Shown: positions 20,888 to 30,200 of the stretch, piece after piece | Layout of the letters: the number at the start of each line of letters is the position of its first letter | Position numbering within the stretch: position 1 is the stretch's first letter | Source of the DNA: Chara braunii | Taxonomy: Eukaryota; Streptophyta; Charophyceae; Charales; Characeae | Direction: 5' to 3' | NCBI GenBank assembly: GCA_003427395.1 | Contig: BFEA01000009.1 | Span: 3,085,523 to 3,122,145 of the forward strand | Length of the DNA: 36,623 nucleotides | Position numbers and translations under genes: made by a program | The notes under the pieces: generated by a model | The model's input: only the letters and a program-made list of their open reading frames with translations | Database searches by the model: none | What the model was told of the DNA's origin: nothing

Positions 20888-22066
20888 ATGAGTGGATCAG
20901 AAGGTGGTGAAAGAACAATTGACGACTTAAGGCAGGCACGACGGGATACACGTAGGATTCCTGTAGTGTTCCAGGTTCTGCTACCCGGAGACGAAAGAAG
21001 GTTCAGGGCCGAATTAAGGGCCCGCTTACTTGAGACTGCTAGGGAAGTCGCAGCGACTGCAGAAAGGACGTTAGCAGCGGCAGCAGCTAGCCGAATAGCA
21101 ATGGCTACATCTACAGCAACATCTGCAGCAACCTCGTCTGGTCAGACATTGGGAATGACGACCTGCACGCAGTCCGTTTCCAGTACGACAGAATCTACTT
21201 CTAGTCAGATGGCGGGCTCGCAGTTCAGCTCACCGCCTCCACGCACCAGTGAACAGATGGAACTCCAGCAAGTGGAGAGGATCCGCTTAAGGTTAGAGAA
21301 GGAACTTAAGGAGGCTACTGAAAGGGAAAATGAAATCAGGAATAAAAGTGTCAGATTAGAGGGGTTAACGACAGACAAAGCTGCATTAGAGGGGTTAGAT
21401 GACTCGACTCTTTACGATACGTTAAAGATTGTCAAGGCGAGCATATTGTCCATGCACGCTTACATGGACAGCAAACTGGACGCTGTCCAAAACACCCTTT
21501 ACCAGATACTGGATGCCATGCACAAGCCTGGTCTCAGGTCGACAGTTTTGTCGTCGTCGTTGTCGTTGTCGACGATGTCAGGCCCTTATCCGCCTCAAAC
21601 TGGCACACAACCAAGCGGTACTTCAGCAACAGCAACAACACAGGTTGTTGTTTCTTCACCTTTTGGTCCAGCGGCTGGAGCTACACCACGGCCGCCACCT
21701 GTCCCACCAGCGGGACAACAGCAACCTTGGTACGTTAAGACCCCCTTGAAACCACCCTCAACCTTCTTAGGTGATAAGAAGGATGAGGCTCTCGACACTT
21801 GGTTGAGAACGGTGCCAGTGTGGGTACGGGTGAAGGGGATTGTGTTAGAGGAAGAAGTGATCACTGTCGCCTCGTATCTTGAGGGATCGACAACAAGATG
21901 GGTAGATGGATTAGTGGCTTCAGAAGGGTTCGGCAAGCGGGTGACCGATTGGGCAAAGACCCGTAGATTAGAAAGTTTCATGGATTTTGTGGAAGCGCGA
22001 TGGCACAACCTACAACAGACACAAATTGCCACTGATGCGTTGACTCGGCTTGATCCTAAAAAGTAA
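20888..22066 (+). CDS. gag: Element 1 Gag, N-terminal and capsid part (truncated)
   Basis: 392 codons from ATG 20888 to TAA 22064-22066. N-terminus is charged (ERTIDDLRQARRDTRRIP), then an Ala/Ser/Thr-rich linker, a coiled-coil-like helix (about 120-165, QMELQQVERIRLRLEKELKE), and a Pro/Gln-rich stretch. It ends with the start of a retrotransposon gag capsid domain (PPSTFLGDKKDEALDTWLRT... TRWVDGL... ESFMDFVEARWHNLQQ). Gag forms the particle that packages element RNA. The stop is premature: a +1 frame directly after (KSVREPTSVVEHL) continues capsid-like sequence, so a frameshift near 22060 cut the protein before the nucleocapsid zinc knuckle. Confidence 0.85.
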   Translation: MSGSEGGERTIDDLRQARRDTRRIPVVFQVLLPGDERRFRAELRARLLETAREVAATAERTLAAAAASRIAMATSTATSAATSSGQTLGMTTCTQSVSSTTESTSSQMAGSQFSSPPPRTSEQMELQQVERIRLRLEKELKEATERENEIRNKSVRLEGLTTDKAALEGLDDSTLYDTLKIVKASILSMHAYMDSKLDAVQNTLYQILDAMHKPGLRSTVLSSSLSLSTMSGPYPPQTGTQPSGTSATATTQVVVSSPFGPAAGATPRPPPVPPAGQQQPWYVKTPLKPPSTFLGDKKDEALDTWLRTVPVWVRVKGIVLEEEVITVASYLEGSTTRWVDGLVASEGFGKRVTDWAKTRRLESFMDFVEARWHNLQQTQIATDALTRLDPKK

Positions 22067-22916
22067 AGTCTGTGCGCGAACCCACCTCAGTCGTTGAGCA
22101 CCTTACTGTCGCTCCCGGGGTGCGCTATGATCCGCAGGTCTTAATGACCATGTTCTTGAGATGTCTTCCTACAGACGCTTGTTAGCCAGCGAGACTCACC
22201 TCGAGTATCACACGTTTGAGACTTTTAGCAGGAAGGCCTTAGATTTGAAGGCCACGCTAGGAAGTGCTCGACAACCCTCTACGGACGGAAGGAAGAAGAA
22301 GAGTCCACAAGAGTGGAAGAAGAAGGGAAGCCGATTGATGATGGTTGAGGCCCATGGCACTCACACCGAGATCAATGACTATTCTAACTTAGTGGATGGA
22401 TCATAGTTTAACGACAAGGAGATAGTTGAGGGTAACAGCCTCGCCGCCTTGGTTAAAGTTAAGGCAGGTGGCCACGGCAAGGGCGGTCAACAGAGGAGTC
22501 AGAGGCAAACCCAGAACCCGAACAAGATTGCGGCTTGGGTGAGAGCGGGTTTGGATCAAGATGTGCGGTGAGACCGTTATACTCAGGGTGCTTGCATTAA
22601 CTGCAACGAGTATGACCATCAATATTTCAAATGCAAGAATGCAAAGGTTTCGCAGAAGATACCTCCCAAAGGTGGGGTCCCTTCTTCTTTCCAAGATGGG
22701 GCCTCTACGATTTCCAACCCGGGAAACACATAAGGTCAGTAGAAGTTGTGGCTGCTTCTACTCGTGTTGAAATGGGTGAGGTACCCTCCCCGTTTCAAGA
22801 GTTGGTCAAAGCTATTGACTCCTTAGTCACCCCGCAGACGCATCCTGACCCAACAATACTCTGTTCGTTGGATATGTCTGAGGCCTTAGAGGACCCACAA
22901 AGTGAGTGGTCGGCAA
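22067..22916 (+). pseudogene. Element 1 Gag C-terminal remnant with zinc knuckle
   Basis: Broken continuation of gag. Capsid-like residues follow in shifted frames with stops. A textbook CCHC zinc knuckle, CINCNEYDHQYFKC (C-x2-C-x4-H-x4-C), is encoded at 22593-22634 and would bind RNA in nucleocapsid. The frame then reads on toward protease (SLDMSEALEDPQSEWSA) until interrupted at 22917 by a foreign ~470-bp insertion. Confidence 0.75.
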
Positions 22917-23386
22917 CTATAACTCGCGGTCGCGGCCTCGAGGTCAAACTCGGCGTGCGGTCGTGATCACGGTCGCCGCCCCTCCAGCCGTGGTTGGGTG
23001 CGGCCGCAACTTTCAGGAAATGTTGTAGGGTTAAAACAATTCTAAAAAATAAATAACTAAAAAATAATGTTGTAGATATTTTTGAGATTTACATTGCATA
23101 ATTTTGTTTTATTTTTTTGACTTCGCCTTTGAATTTTTAAAATTCACAAACTAATTTTCCTTAGGCAAAAACTGTTTGTTTTTTTTTTTTTTTAAATATG
23201 GAACTTATGTGGTTTTTAATTTCAAATTTAGTAACGTTTTTGGATATGACCACAAAGCAAAAGTTGTTCAGTTTAGTTTTTTGCATAAGATATGTTTTTT
23301 CCAGAAATTTTTTATTTTTCTTTTTTTCCCATGGCCGCGGGGGCGCAGCCTCGACCGCGCATGGCCGCCGCCGGGGGGGATTCATA
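22917..23386. mobile_element. ~470-bp MITE-like insertion with 9-bp target duplication
   Basis: Flanked by GGTCGGCAA at 22908-22916 and 23387-23395. The insert has GC-rich ends and an AT-rich middle. Its left end (CTATAACTCGCGGTCGCGGCC) and the reverse complement of its right end (TATGAATCCCCCCCGGCGG) are only loosely similar. Removing the insert and one repeat copy rejoins the host element's reading frame across the gap in phase. A 9-bp duplication is typical of Mutator-like elements; class assignment is inference. No coding capacity is seen, so it would be non-autonomous. Confidence 0.8.
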
Positions 23387-23395
23387 GGTCGGCAA

Positions 23396-23715
23396 GGGAC
23401 CCTCATGAGTCCTGGGTGGCATTAAGTCGAGGTCCTAGAGGGGAGCACTTCGTTGTGGAAGTTGGTGTAGGGGGCCGCAAGTGTGGTGCCGTCGTAGACA
23501 TTGGCTCCACGTGGAACTTTATAAGTCGCGGTTGCGTTGAGAGACTGCGCCTAAAGGACCGGGTGCAGCGCCTTAGTAGACCGGTAGCATTTACTTTGGC
23601 CAACAAAGAGTGCATGATGGTGGAGGACTAAGTCAAGGACGTGGTCTGTACTTTCTCCAATGCAGGAGGGGAACTTAATCATAAGATTCCGTTCCTGATT
23701 TGGGACGGCTTGCCA
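23396..23715 (+). pseudogene. Element 1 aspartic protease remnant
   Basis: Frame ARDPHESWVALSRGPRG then GVGGRKCGAVVDIGSTWNFISR: the retroviral-type protease active site D-[ST]-G appears here as Asp-Ile-Gly (D-I-G-S-T), with the usual following NFIS. The frame stops at 23629-23631. Sequence after it (GGELNHKIPFLIWDGLP) continues until the U2 snRNA insertion. The other side of that insertion reads IDMLLGMYYLE, matching the D-.-(I/L)-L-G-M motif at the protease C-terminus. In an active element it would cleave Gag-Pol. Confidence 0.75.
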
Positions 23716-23824
23716 ATACCTTTCTCGGCCTCTTGGCTAAGATAAAGTGTAGCATCTGTTTTGATCAGTTTAATATCTGATCTATGGTCTATCGGGCCGT
23801 TAAAAAAAAAAAAAAAAAAAAAAA
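23716..23824 (+). pseudogene. U2 snRNA retropseudogene (5' part plus poly(A))
   Basis: 23716-23801 matches the 5' end of spliceosomal U2 snRNA from its first nucleotide (ATACCTTTCTCGGCC...) through the Sm-upstream region up to stem-loop II, then 23 A's (23802-23824). GGACGGCTTGCCA occurs immediately before (23703-23715) and after (23825-23837): a 13-bp target-site duplication. Poly(A) plus duplication is the signature of LINE-mediated retrotransposition. The branch-point recognition sequence reads GTAGCA (23749-23754) instead of GTAGTA, and other differences from consensus exist, so it is not a working snRNA gene. It lies inside element 1 between protease and RT. Confidence 0.95.
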
Positions 23825-23837
23825 GGACGGCTTGCCA

Positions 23838-24999
23838 TTGACATGTTGTTAGGTATGTACTACCTTGAGGTTGTCAAGCTCAGTTCGATTGGGACAAGAA
23901 AGTGCTAAAGCATGAGTTGCCTAATGGGAGAACCATTAGACTGGCTAAGTACAAAGCTAGTAGGTCAATTGACTCCTACGGGTGTTTATGTGCACCAGTT
24001 TTTTACAACTCTTACAAACAAAACCAAGAGGAAGGTATGTGCCTGGTTTTTGTCTTTGAGAAAGAGAAGGCCGTTAAATCAACCCAGAGATAGAAAATCC
24101 CGTTGCTAAGTACCCTGATCTGTTCGAGGAGCCTACAAGAGTCGTAGACAGGGAGGTTGTTCATGCCATAAAGATCATCCCAGATAGCAAGATACCTAGA
24201 GGGATAATCTATAGGATGGCTCCGACCGAGTTAGACGAACTTCGTCGACAACTGCAAGAGCTCACAGAGAAGGGTTGGATACGACCTAGCATCTCCCCCT
24301 TCGGCTCACCAGTTCTATTCGTCCCGAAGAAGGGGGGATCGCTAAGCATGTGCATTGATTATAGTGACCTCAATCCCATCACTGTTAAGAACATAATGCC
24401 TCTACCACGTATCGACGACCTATTGGATAGGGTGCAGGGATGCAAGTACTTTACCAAGATAGACTTGAAATCCGGCTACCATCAGATTGCAATTAGACCG
24501 AAAGTCCAACACAAAACCACATTTTAGACTAGGTACGGTACGAGTTTGTGGTGATGCCCTTCGGCCTTTGCAATGCGCCGGGTACATTCCAACACGCCAT
24601 GAATAAGATTTTTCATAACTACTAAAAGTTTATTGTTGTGTACCTCGATGGCATTCTTATCTTTAGTAAGACTGTGAAGGAACATGCTCAACATGTAGAC
24701 AAAGTAATTTTTCTCCTCCGGCAGCACAAGTATAAGATAAACTAAGAGAAATATGAGTTCGGTCCTACTAGAATGTTGTACTTGGGTCATGAAGTTTCCG
24801 CGGAAGGGATTAGGCCCGAAGATACGAAGGTGGCTAGCATTTGAGATTGGGCACGACCTCAGTCTGTGATCGAGGTCAGATCATTCTTGGGGATGTGTGG
24901 TTGTTATCGCAATTTTGTAAAGAACCATAGTACCATTGCCTCCCCCTTGACTGATCTAACGCGCCTTGACACTCCATGAGAATAAACAGACGCATGTGA
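23838..24999 (+). pseudogene. Element 1 reverse transcriptase remnant
   Basis: Ty3/gypsy RT motifs in order: LQELTEKGWIRPSISPFGSP, VLFVPKKGGSLSMCIDYSDL, PLPRIDDLLDRVQGCKYFTK, IDLKSGYHQI (motif A Asp), then after a TAG (24525-24527) [15 protein letters not shown] (motif B) and VVYLDGILIFSK (motif C). Motif C is YLDG, not YLDD: the second catalytic Asp codon is GGC (Gly) near 24649-24651. YLGHEVSAEGIRP and FLGMCGCYRNFV follow. Further in-frame stops occur near 24622, 24740, 24841 and 24980. The element could not make active RT. Confidence 0.9.
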
Positions 25000-25531
25000 G
25001 CCTGCTTTCAAGAAATTGAAGTATGCCCTCACACATCATGAGATTCTCATGGTCCTCGATCCTGAAAGGCCCTTTGTTGTGACCACTGAGGCAAGCCAAT
25101 ATGCCATTGGCACAGTGCTGGCTCAACAGGAAGGGAAGAAGTTGAGGCCAATCGAGTACATGAGCAAAAAGATGTCATCAAAGAAGTTGACGAAGTCCAC
25201 CTACGAAAGGGAACTCTATGCCCTCTATAAGACACTTGTCCACTGGAGACACTATCTATTGGGCAGGTTCTTCTATCTGAGAACTGGCCATCAGACACTC
25301 AAGTGGATCAAAACACAACCTTTTCTCTCTGATGAACTCAAACGCTGGATTGAAGTCATAGATCAGTATTACTTCGATGCGCTGCCACGTAGGGCAGACT
25401 ACCTAGGTGCGCCGATTATCGAGTTTGGCTTACCTGACAATGTAACTCGATCCTTGGTGGAAGCCTACAAGGAAGACCCTGTCACGATGGACATCATGCA
25501 CAAACTAGGCCCAAGACAAGGCTACATCTGA
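25000..25531 (+). pseudogene. Element 1 RNase H domain
   Basis: Open stretch carrying FKKLKYALTHHEIL, RPFVVTTEASQYAIGTVLAQ, LRPIEYMSKKM, STYERELYALYKTLVHWRHYL and a following connection. In this family the first catalytic residue is normally Asp (TDAS); here it is Glu (TEAS). The ERELYAL Glu is present. It normally degrades RNA in the RNA:DNA hybrid. Two stop codons end it around 25529-25534. Confidence 0.88.
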
Positions 25532-25538
25532 TGAGTTT

Positions 25539-25956
25539 GTGATGGTGGACGGGCTACTCTTTCTTGAGAAGGCAAGAATTAAGAGATTGGTTGTGCCATC
25601 CAGGGAGATTTTGCGCAGTTTATTTTTAGGCGAGCGCCACGACACAACGGGACATTTTGGCTACAAGAAGACTTCTGCTAATTTAGTACAACGATTTTCG
25701 TGGCCTAACAGAGCATTTTCATGGACTTCATGGACACCCTCGTGACCAGCAAAAGTGGCAAGAGGCACATCTTCATCATAGTTGATAGGTTTACTAAATA
25801 CACTAGACTAATCGCCATGCCAGAGACAACAATGACTGAGCACGTCATCAAGTTGTTTATGGACAACTGGGTGCGTGATTTTGAACTACCTAAAACAATT
25901 GTTAGTGACAGAGATGTTAGATTCACCAGCGAAATGTGGAAAAGGTTGTTTAACAG
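25539..25956 (+). pseudogene. Element 1 integrase, N-terminal and catalytic part (deleted)
   Basis: The HH half of the HHCC zinc finger is visible (ERHDTTGHFGYKKTSANLVQRFSWP). The CC half (normally C-x2-C, about 25 residues further on) is missing: the sequence passes, with a frame change near 25715, almost directly to the catalytic core (MDFMDTLVTSKSGKRHIFII). This implies a deletion of roughly 50-60 codons relative to family members. The core keeps Asp 1 (MDFMD) and Asp 2 (IVSDRDVRFTSEMW). A TGA at 25957-25959 region ends the frame. Confidence 0.82.
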
Positions 25957-26802
25957 ATGAGGAGTAAACTCCAGATGATTTCAAGGAATCATCATGAAGC
26001 CAACGGGCAGGCTGAACAGATGAACCGCGTGGTGCAGCATCTGCTGAGGCACTACATTAAGCCCAACCAGGATGCCTGGGATGAGAAGTTACCTCTCATC
26101 GCCAGTCTGTATAACAATGTTGTGCACAACACCACCGATGTTAGTCCGAATCAGCTGCATTTGGGGTGGAAGGCTAAATCTGCTCTAGACTTCCTCCTGC
26201 CTGAAAATCGATCCGCTGCAACTCTTGGAACCATAGAATTTGGTGTCCAGTATGAGAAGTCGTTGCAGCAGGCTGTCGAACACATAAAGAAATCTCAGGA
26301 AGCAATGATTGCTTATGAGAACAAGCATCAACGACAGTCCACATTTCAAGTAGGGGAACGTGTCTGGGTAAAGGCCAGTGAGTTAGGACAGGAATTCGGT
26401 ATCTCTAGAAAACTTATGCCTCAGTATTTCGGTCCTTGGGAGGTCTTAGATATTGTGGATAGTGATTTGGATGGTCCCTCGTACATGATTAGAATCCCTC
26501 GTCACGTACACACTTACCCTGTGTTTCACGCATCAAAGCTTGCACCTTTCGCTGAGACACAGCAATTCCCATCAAGAAGATCAATGCTGCCCCCAACCAT
26601 AGATGGTCACGTGGACGTTGATGATAATCTGGAACACAGAGACATGCCTGTTCCCAAGCCAGCTGCCCGGGCAAGACCGCCTAAACCTATGAGAGAGTAC
26701 CGGGTTCGGTTCAGGCATCATACGGATCCTAAGGAAGATCATTGGTTCACAAGAGAGGAACTTGTCAAGACAGCTCCTCAGATCGTGGCTGAGTACGAAT
26801 GA
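25957..26802 (+). pseudogene. Element 1 integrase C-terminus with chromodomain-like tail
   Basis: 281 codons open. Starts just before the third catalytic residue (HHEANGQAEQMNRVVQH, Glu of the D,D-35-E triad), followed by SLYNNVVHNTTDVSPNQL, the GERVWVKASEL strand, GPWEVLDIVDSD and VFHASKLAPF. The last ~50 residues (MREYRVRFRHHTDPKEDHWF TREEL, aromatic cage-like pattern) resemble the chromodomain fused to integrase of chromoviruses, which can steer insertion to marked chromatin. It ends at TGA 26800-26802, 50 bp before the polypurine tract. Alone it is not functional. Confidence 0.85.
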
Positions 26803-26852
26803 AGACTGAAGGGGAAGGCACCTGCATGAAGCATCTAAGTGGACTTTCGAAG

Positions 26853-26867
26853 CTAAGGGGGATGGAA
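26853..26867 (+). other. Polypurine tract of element 1
   Basis: Purine-rich AAGGGGGATGGAA immediately before the TG of the 3' LTR, where plus-strand DNA synthesis starts. Confidence 0.75.
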
Positions 26868-27722
26868 TGCGAGGAATGAGCCCTCGCAGGGCCCTTATCA
26901 GACATGCACATGTTCTGGGCAGAGGCCCTCAGCAAGCCCTGTACCCACCCTAAGTGAAGGCGGGCCTGAATATTCACAAGAGGCCAAAATTTGACATTTT
27001 TCCAGATGTGTGTACTCGGACAGTTGCAGAGATGGGCCTGGGCGCAGGCACTGGGGCCTGACCGGAAGCTACTGGAAGCTTCTCAGCCAGGCCCACACGC
27101 AGCAAAACAGAGGCTGCCACTTCCATATAGGAAGTAAGGCAGCCAGGGTCTGGCATTCTGGCCCACACTGGCAATGCGGTCACGCTGCTGCGTTGCTGCA
27201 CGAGTGGCTGCTTGCTGCGTTATCGGCCAGGGGTGCATGTGGACGCCTGGGAGGTGAGAGGGGCGCTGCAGGGCAGCAGGGCGTGTGCGGCCATAGCCGG
27301 GCTGCAGGGCACGAGGGGGTGAAGGCGATCGGTGGTCTTCAGGAAGGAGGCACGTGTGGGTGGTCAGGGGGTGATGAGGGGAGACGAGATACGTACCTGG
27401 TGCATGAGGGAGGTCGGCATTGGTGTTGACGTCCTGTACATGGGTCTTCAAAGTCAAAGTGAGCCTGTTGCGTGAATGCGGCTGTAGTAGGATAGGCTAG
27501 GTAGAGTAGGAAGGGCGCTGGGCGCCATACAGTAGGAGCGACGTTGGACTGCGTTGGTGTGTCCTGAGGGCATGAACATTGGCTCATGAGTTCATTGTAT
27601 CGCTCTTATATGGATGGAATCTTGGTGCATTTATGCTCTCTGCTTTGTACATGACTACTTGGACATCTGTGTGATTTCGCAACTTGGTTTGCTGTGTAAC
27701 GTTCTCTCTCATATTCCTTGCA
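26868..27722 (+). repeat. 3' LTR of element 1
   Basis: 855 bp, TGCGAGGAATGAGCC...ATTCCTTGCA. Matches 18541-19653 apart from scattered substitutions, small indels and the absence of the 266-bp block. Followed by CTGG, the right copy of the target duplication. Confidence 0.93.
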
Positions 27723-28620
27723 CTGGAAGATTTTCGCGAAAAACATTGATCTGCATTATATGCAATTCAGGTTATCAAGAGGCCACATATACCAACTCTT
27801 CCTTTCCTTGGGGTGACTCAACAGTCGAGGAACAGGTAACTTCAGGGCCTCTGAACGAGAGCAAAACTTCACAATTGACTCAATCCTCAGCAAACACCCA
27901 TTCCCAAGGCAGGCCTTACAATTTTTGAGCTGGTCCCTACCAAATTTGCTAGTCACTACTGAGGCTCCAAAAACCCGTTTTAGGACTTTCCACGAATCAG
28001 ACAAAATGATACCCCCCTGCGCAACTGCCGAGAACTACTTAATCCCAGTCCGAACACATTCATTTAGCACATGCAAATGAGAAACAGAGGAGATGCTGAC
28101 AGAGGTGACGAAGAATGCAAGTCGTCTCTTCCTTGTATCATCCCCCGGGTTCACTAATTTATCCCTATCAATCTCAGGAGGGAGCTTCCTTCTCAATGCC
28201 TTGTTCCTTTCTCGCTTACCGGTCGAGAATTCTTTTTCTTTTTTGCCTTAGACCCATTAGGACGCAAGTTCAGGTAAGGGGAGGACCAGCGAAACCGAGC
28301 TTCTGCAGTAATTAAATCTTGGCACTGCATGACAGCAAGTGGGAACGCCACATAGTTATGCAGCCCAGCTCTACACAACCATCTGTAGAGTCTGTGATTC
28401 CTTAACTTCCCCGTTGGATTACCAGAAACTGAAGCGTGATACACATGCTCAGACCACCTGAGGTCGACATACCTAGTCATGCACCCACCATAAATACCTG
28501 TGCTTCATGAAAGGTGAAAGGAGTTTCAAAGGACACAATATACGACAGGCCCTGGAGAGTGCTGGAAATCATACTCAGAATCTTACAGATGCAAAGGGAC
28601 AGTCTGTGAATTTTTGGCAC
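27723..28620 (-). pseudogene. Penelope-like element remnant with GIY-YIG nuclease
   Basis: Minus-strand sequence to the right of element 1. The GIY-YIG core is encoded at about 28262-28548: VVYCVL (first half), then STGIYGGCMTRY and DLRWSEHVYHA (second half with the conserved Arg and His), LYRWLCRAGLHNYVAFPL, an Ala-Glu-Ala-Arg segment supplying the metal-binding Glu, and YLNLRPNG. Two TGA stops (28526-28528 and 28505-28507) fall between the two halves. Downstream is a basic run (SKAKKKK), then a linker with IILSDSWKVLKRVFGASVV and KNCKACLGNGCL, with more stops, until the 3' LTR. GIY-YIG nucleases joined to RT are the hallmark of Penelope-like elements; here the nuclease precedes the rest of the protein, as in the permuted Naiad/Chlamys clade. 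Confidence 0.65.
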
Positions 28621-28899
28621 CATGGGATTTGACGCAGGAGGATAAGCGCTATGACAATCAGTCGAACTAGGTAGTTGACTTCAGGATTAAGGAAACCGTT
28701 TCTCGGCTTACGAAGTGGCAGGCACAGACTAAGGAGGCTCCACAAGGATCGGCCACTCGGGCAAAGTTCCCACTTGTTGCCAATGATTTCCTTGTCTTCA
28801 ACATCAACATGCTGAGTGGCTTCCACCTCGGCACCCTCTCGTTTGTCTCTAGCATCCATGCCTCGGAATCCTGCACCTGACGACCAGCCTTCTGTGGCG
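28621..28899. other. No recognisable gene
   Basis: Between the GIY-YIG remnant and the truncated 5' LTR of element 2. A minus-strand frame crosses it without motifs; it may be N-terminal sequence or 5' flank of the Penelope-like element. Confidence 0.4.
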
Positions 28900-29626
28900 G
28901 CAGTTCACGGGCACTTCACGTGCAGGAGGCAGGAGGCAGTCTTCAGGAGTTGGCCGCAGCACTCTGGAGGAGCGCTGCAGTAGTAGTAGCTAGCGCTAGA
29001 GTAGTCTTCAGCGCTGGGCGCTGCTAGGAGGTAGAGTAGTGTTGGGAGAGAGAGAGAAGGGCGGAGGCCAGGGAGACTTACCTGTGGCGCCATAGCTCCA
29101 GCTTCGTCTTCGATGTACCTGCAACAAGGCGCCACCTTCACAGGTTAGTACTTGGTACAAGAGGGAGAGAGAGAGAGTTCTTCTTCTTCTTCCTCTAAGT
29201 CCACCATCTCTCCCTCACCCTCTTGCCACCTAACTTCTTGGTATCTGCAGACCATCAGAGAGAGAGAGAGATTGGTGACTTTGGGACTTTACGACATTTG
29301 GATCAGACTTGACATTGGGATTGAGACATTGGACGAGGGATTATTTGGGACCTATATCGAAGACTTGGTGTTGACGACATTCCCATCTTCTCCCTCTTCT
29401 TCCCTCTCTTCTTCGTCTGATCCCCCTCCTCTTCGTCTGTGTATGTTTTGGGACTGGCGCGTTCTTCCTGTGTGAGCGCCAGCCCCCTTCACACCATGCA
29501 ATGATGATGAGGTATGTTCGGTCTGCATTGTGACATTGATTGGGCTGATCATTGGTATTTTAGCCTTCCGCTGCGCAATCCTGTACTATGTGAGAGAGGT
29601 CGGTTGCACCGTTACGGTATGCAACA
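28900..29626 (+). repeat. 5' LTR of element 2 (5'-truncated)
   Basis: Begins where homology to the 3' LTR begins (GGCAGTTCAC at 28900 equals 36200) and ends GCAACA just before the primer-binding site. It lacks the first 326 bp seen in the 3' LTR, including the TATA region. Contains TCTTCC-rich and GAGA-rich tracts and phrases CTAGCGCTAGAGTAGTCTTCAGCGC. Confidence 0.8.
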
Positions 29627-29629
29627 GTT

Positions 29630-29641
29630 TGGTATCGGAGC
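29630..29641 (+). other. Primer-binding site of element 2
   Basis: TGGTATCGGAGC, three bases (GTT) after the LTR's terminal CA. Same one-base variant of the initiator Met tRNA site as element 1. Confidence 0.9.
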
Positions 29642-29701
29642 GGACCTCTCAATCAGAGGATCCGCCCAATCAAGGAGCCAGCTTGCTTAATCAACTGATT
29701 G

Positions 29702-29752
<51 letters not shown>
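29702..29752. repeat. (ATTG)n microsatellite
   Basis: About twelve GATT/ATTG tetranucleotide units in the leader of element 2. Confidence 0.95.
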
Positions 29753-29754
<2 letters not shown>

Positions 29755-30200
29755 TATTAGTGAATCAAGTAGGGCTTCGTCAAATCTCTGCATTTTTCTT
29801 TTTCTTTCTCGCAACTTCGGATATTAGCATTTTGTTTTCTGTTTCACTCTGGGCATATTAGGTGAACTATGGAGGTTGTCATATTCTCGGACTGGATCTG
29901 TTCTTCTCTGAAAGTGGAACCTCCAGTCTATTTCGCGCAATTTTTTTTTTTTCAAGATCGCATTTTTTTAAAACCAAAACTTTGTGAAACCTTGCCTAGA
30001 TCTCGCTCATAATACCTCACTGATAGCAGATCGACAGATATACAAAAAAAAAAAAAAGAAGAGGGGGGGGGTGATCCTCTTCTTTTATTTTTTATTTTTA
30101 TTTTATTCTGTTGATTAGGACCGGGAATGGAAAGTCCAGTTTTGTTACCTTTCTGCGTTTCCCTCCCACCCAGCCCTTTGTCTGCATTCCCGGTTTGGTA

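Larger units (their letters stand above)
18541..27722 (+). mobile_element. Ty3/gypsy chromovirus-like LTR retrotransposon 1, inactive
   Basis: Complete structural layout: 5' LTR (18541-19653), primer-binding site (19657-19668), gag (from 20888), protease, RT, RNase H, integrase, polypurine tract (about 26853-26867), 3' LTR (26868-27722). LTRs start TGCGAGGAATGAGCC and end ATTCCTTGCA. CTGG flanks both outer ends (18537-18540 and 27723-27726), a 4-bp target duplication. Order RT-RNase H-integrase identifies Ty3/gypsy, and the C-terminal chromodomain-like segment suggests a chromovirus. Coding is ruined by many stops, a catalytic-site change in RT and two secondary insertions. It sits inside an older minus-strand Penelope-like element. 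Confidence 0.92.

Noticed and set aside
23716-23824. Functional U2 snRNA gene
   Set aside because: Only the first ~86 nucleotides, altered branch-point recognition sequence, poly(A) and target duplication.
30031-30085. Shared GGTGATCCTCTT next to poly(A) here and at 5345-5358
   Set aside because: Only about 12 bases match and the surroundings differ; chance similarity cannot be excluded, so no common element is claimed.
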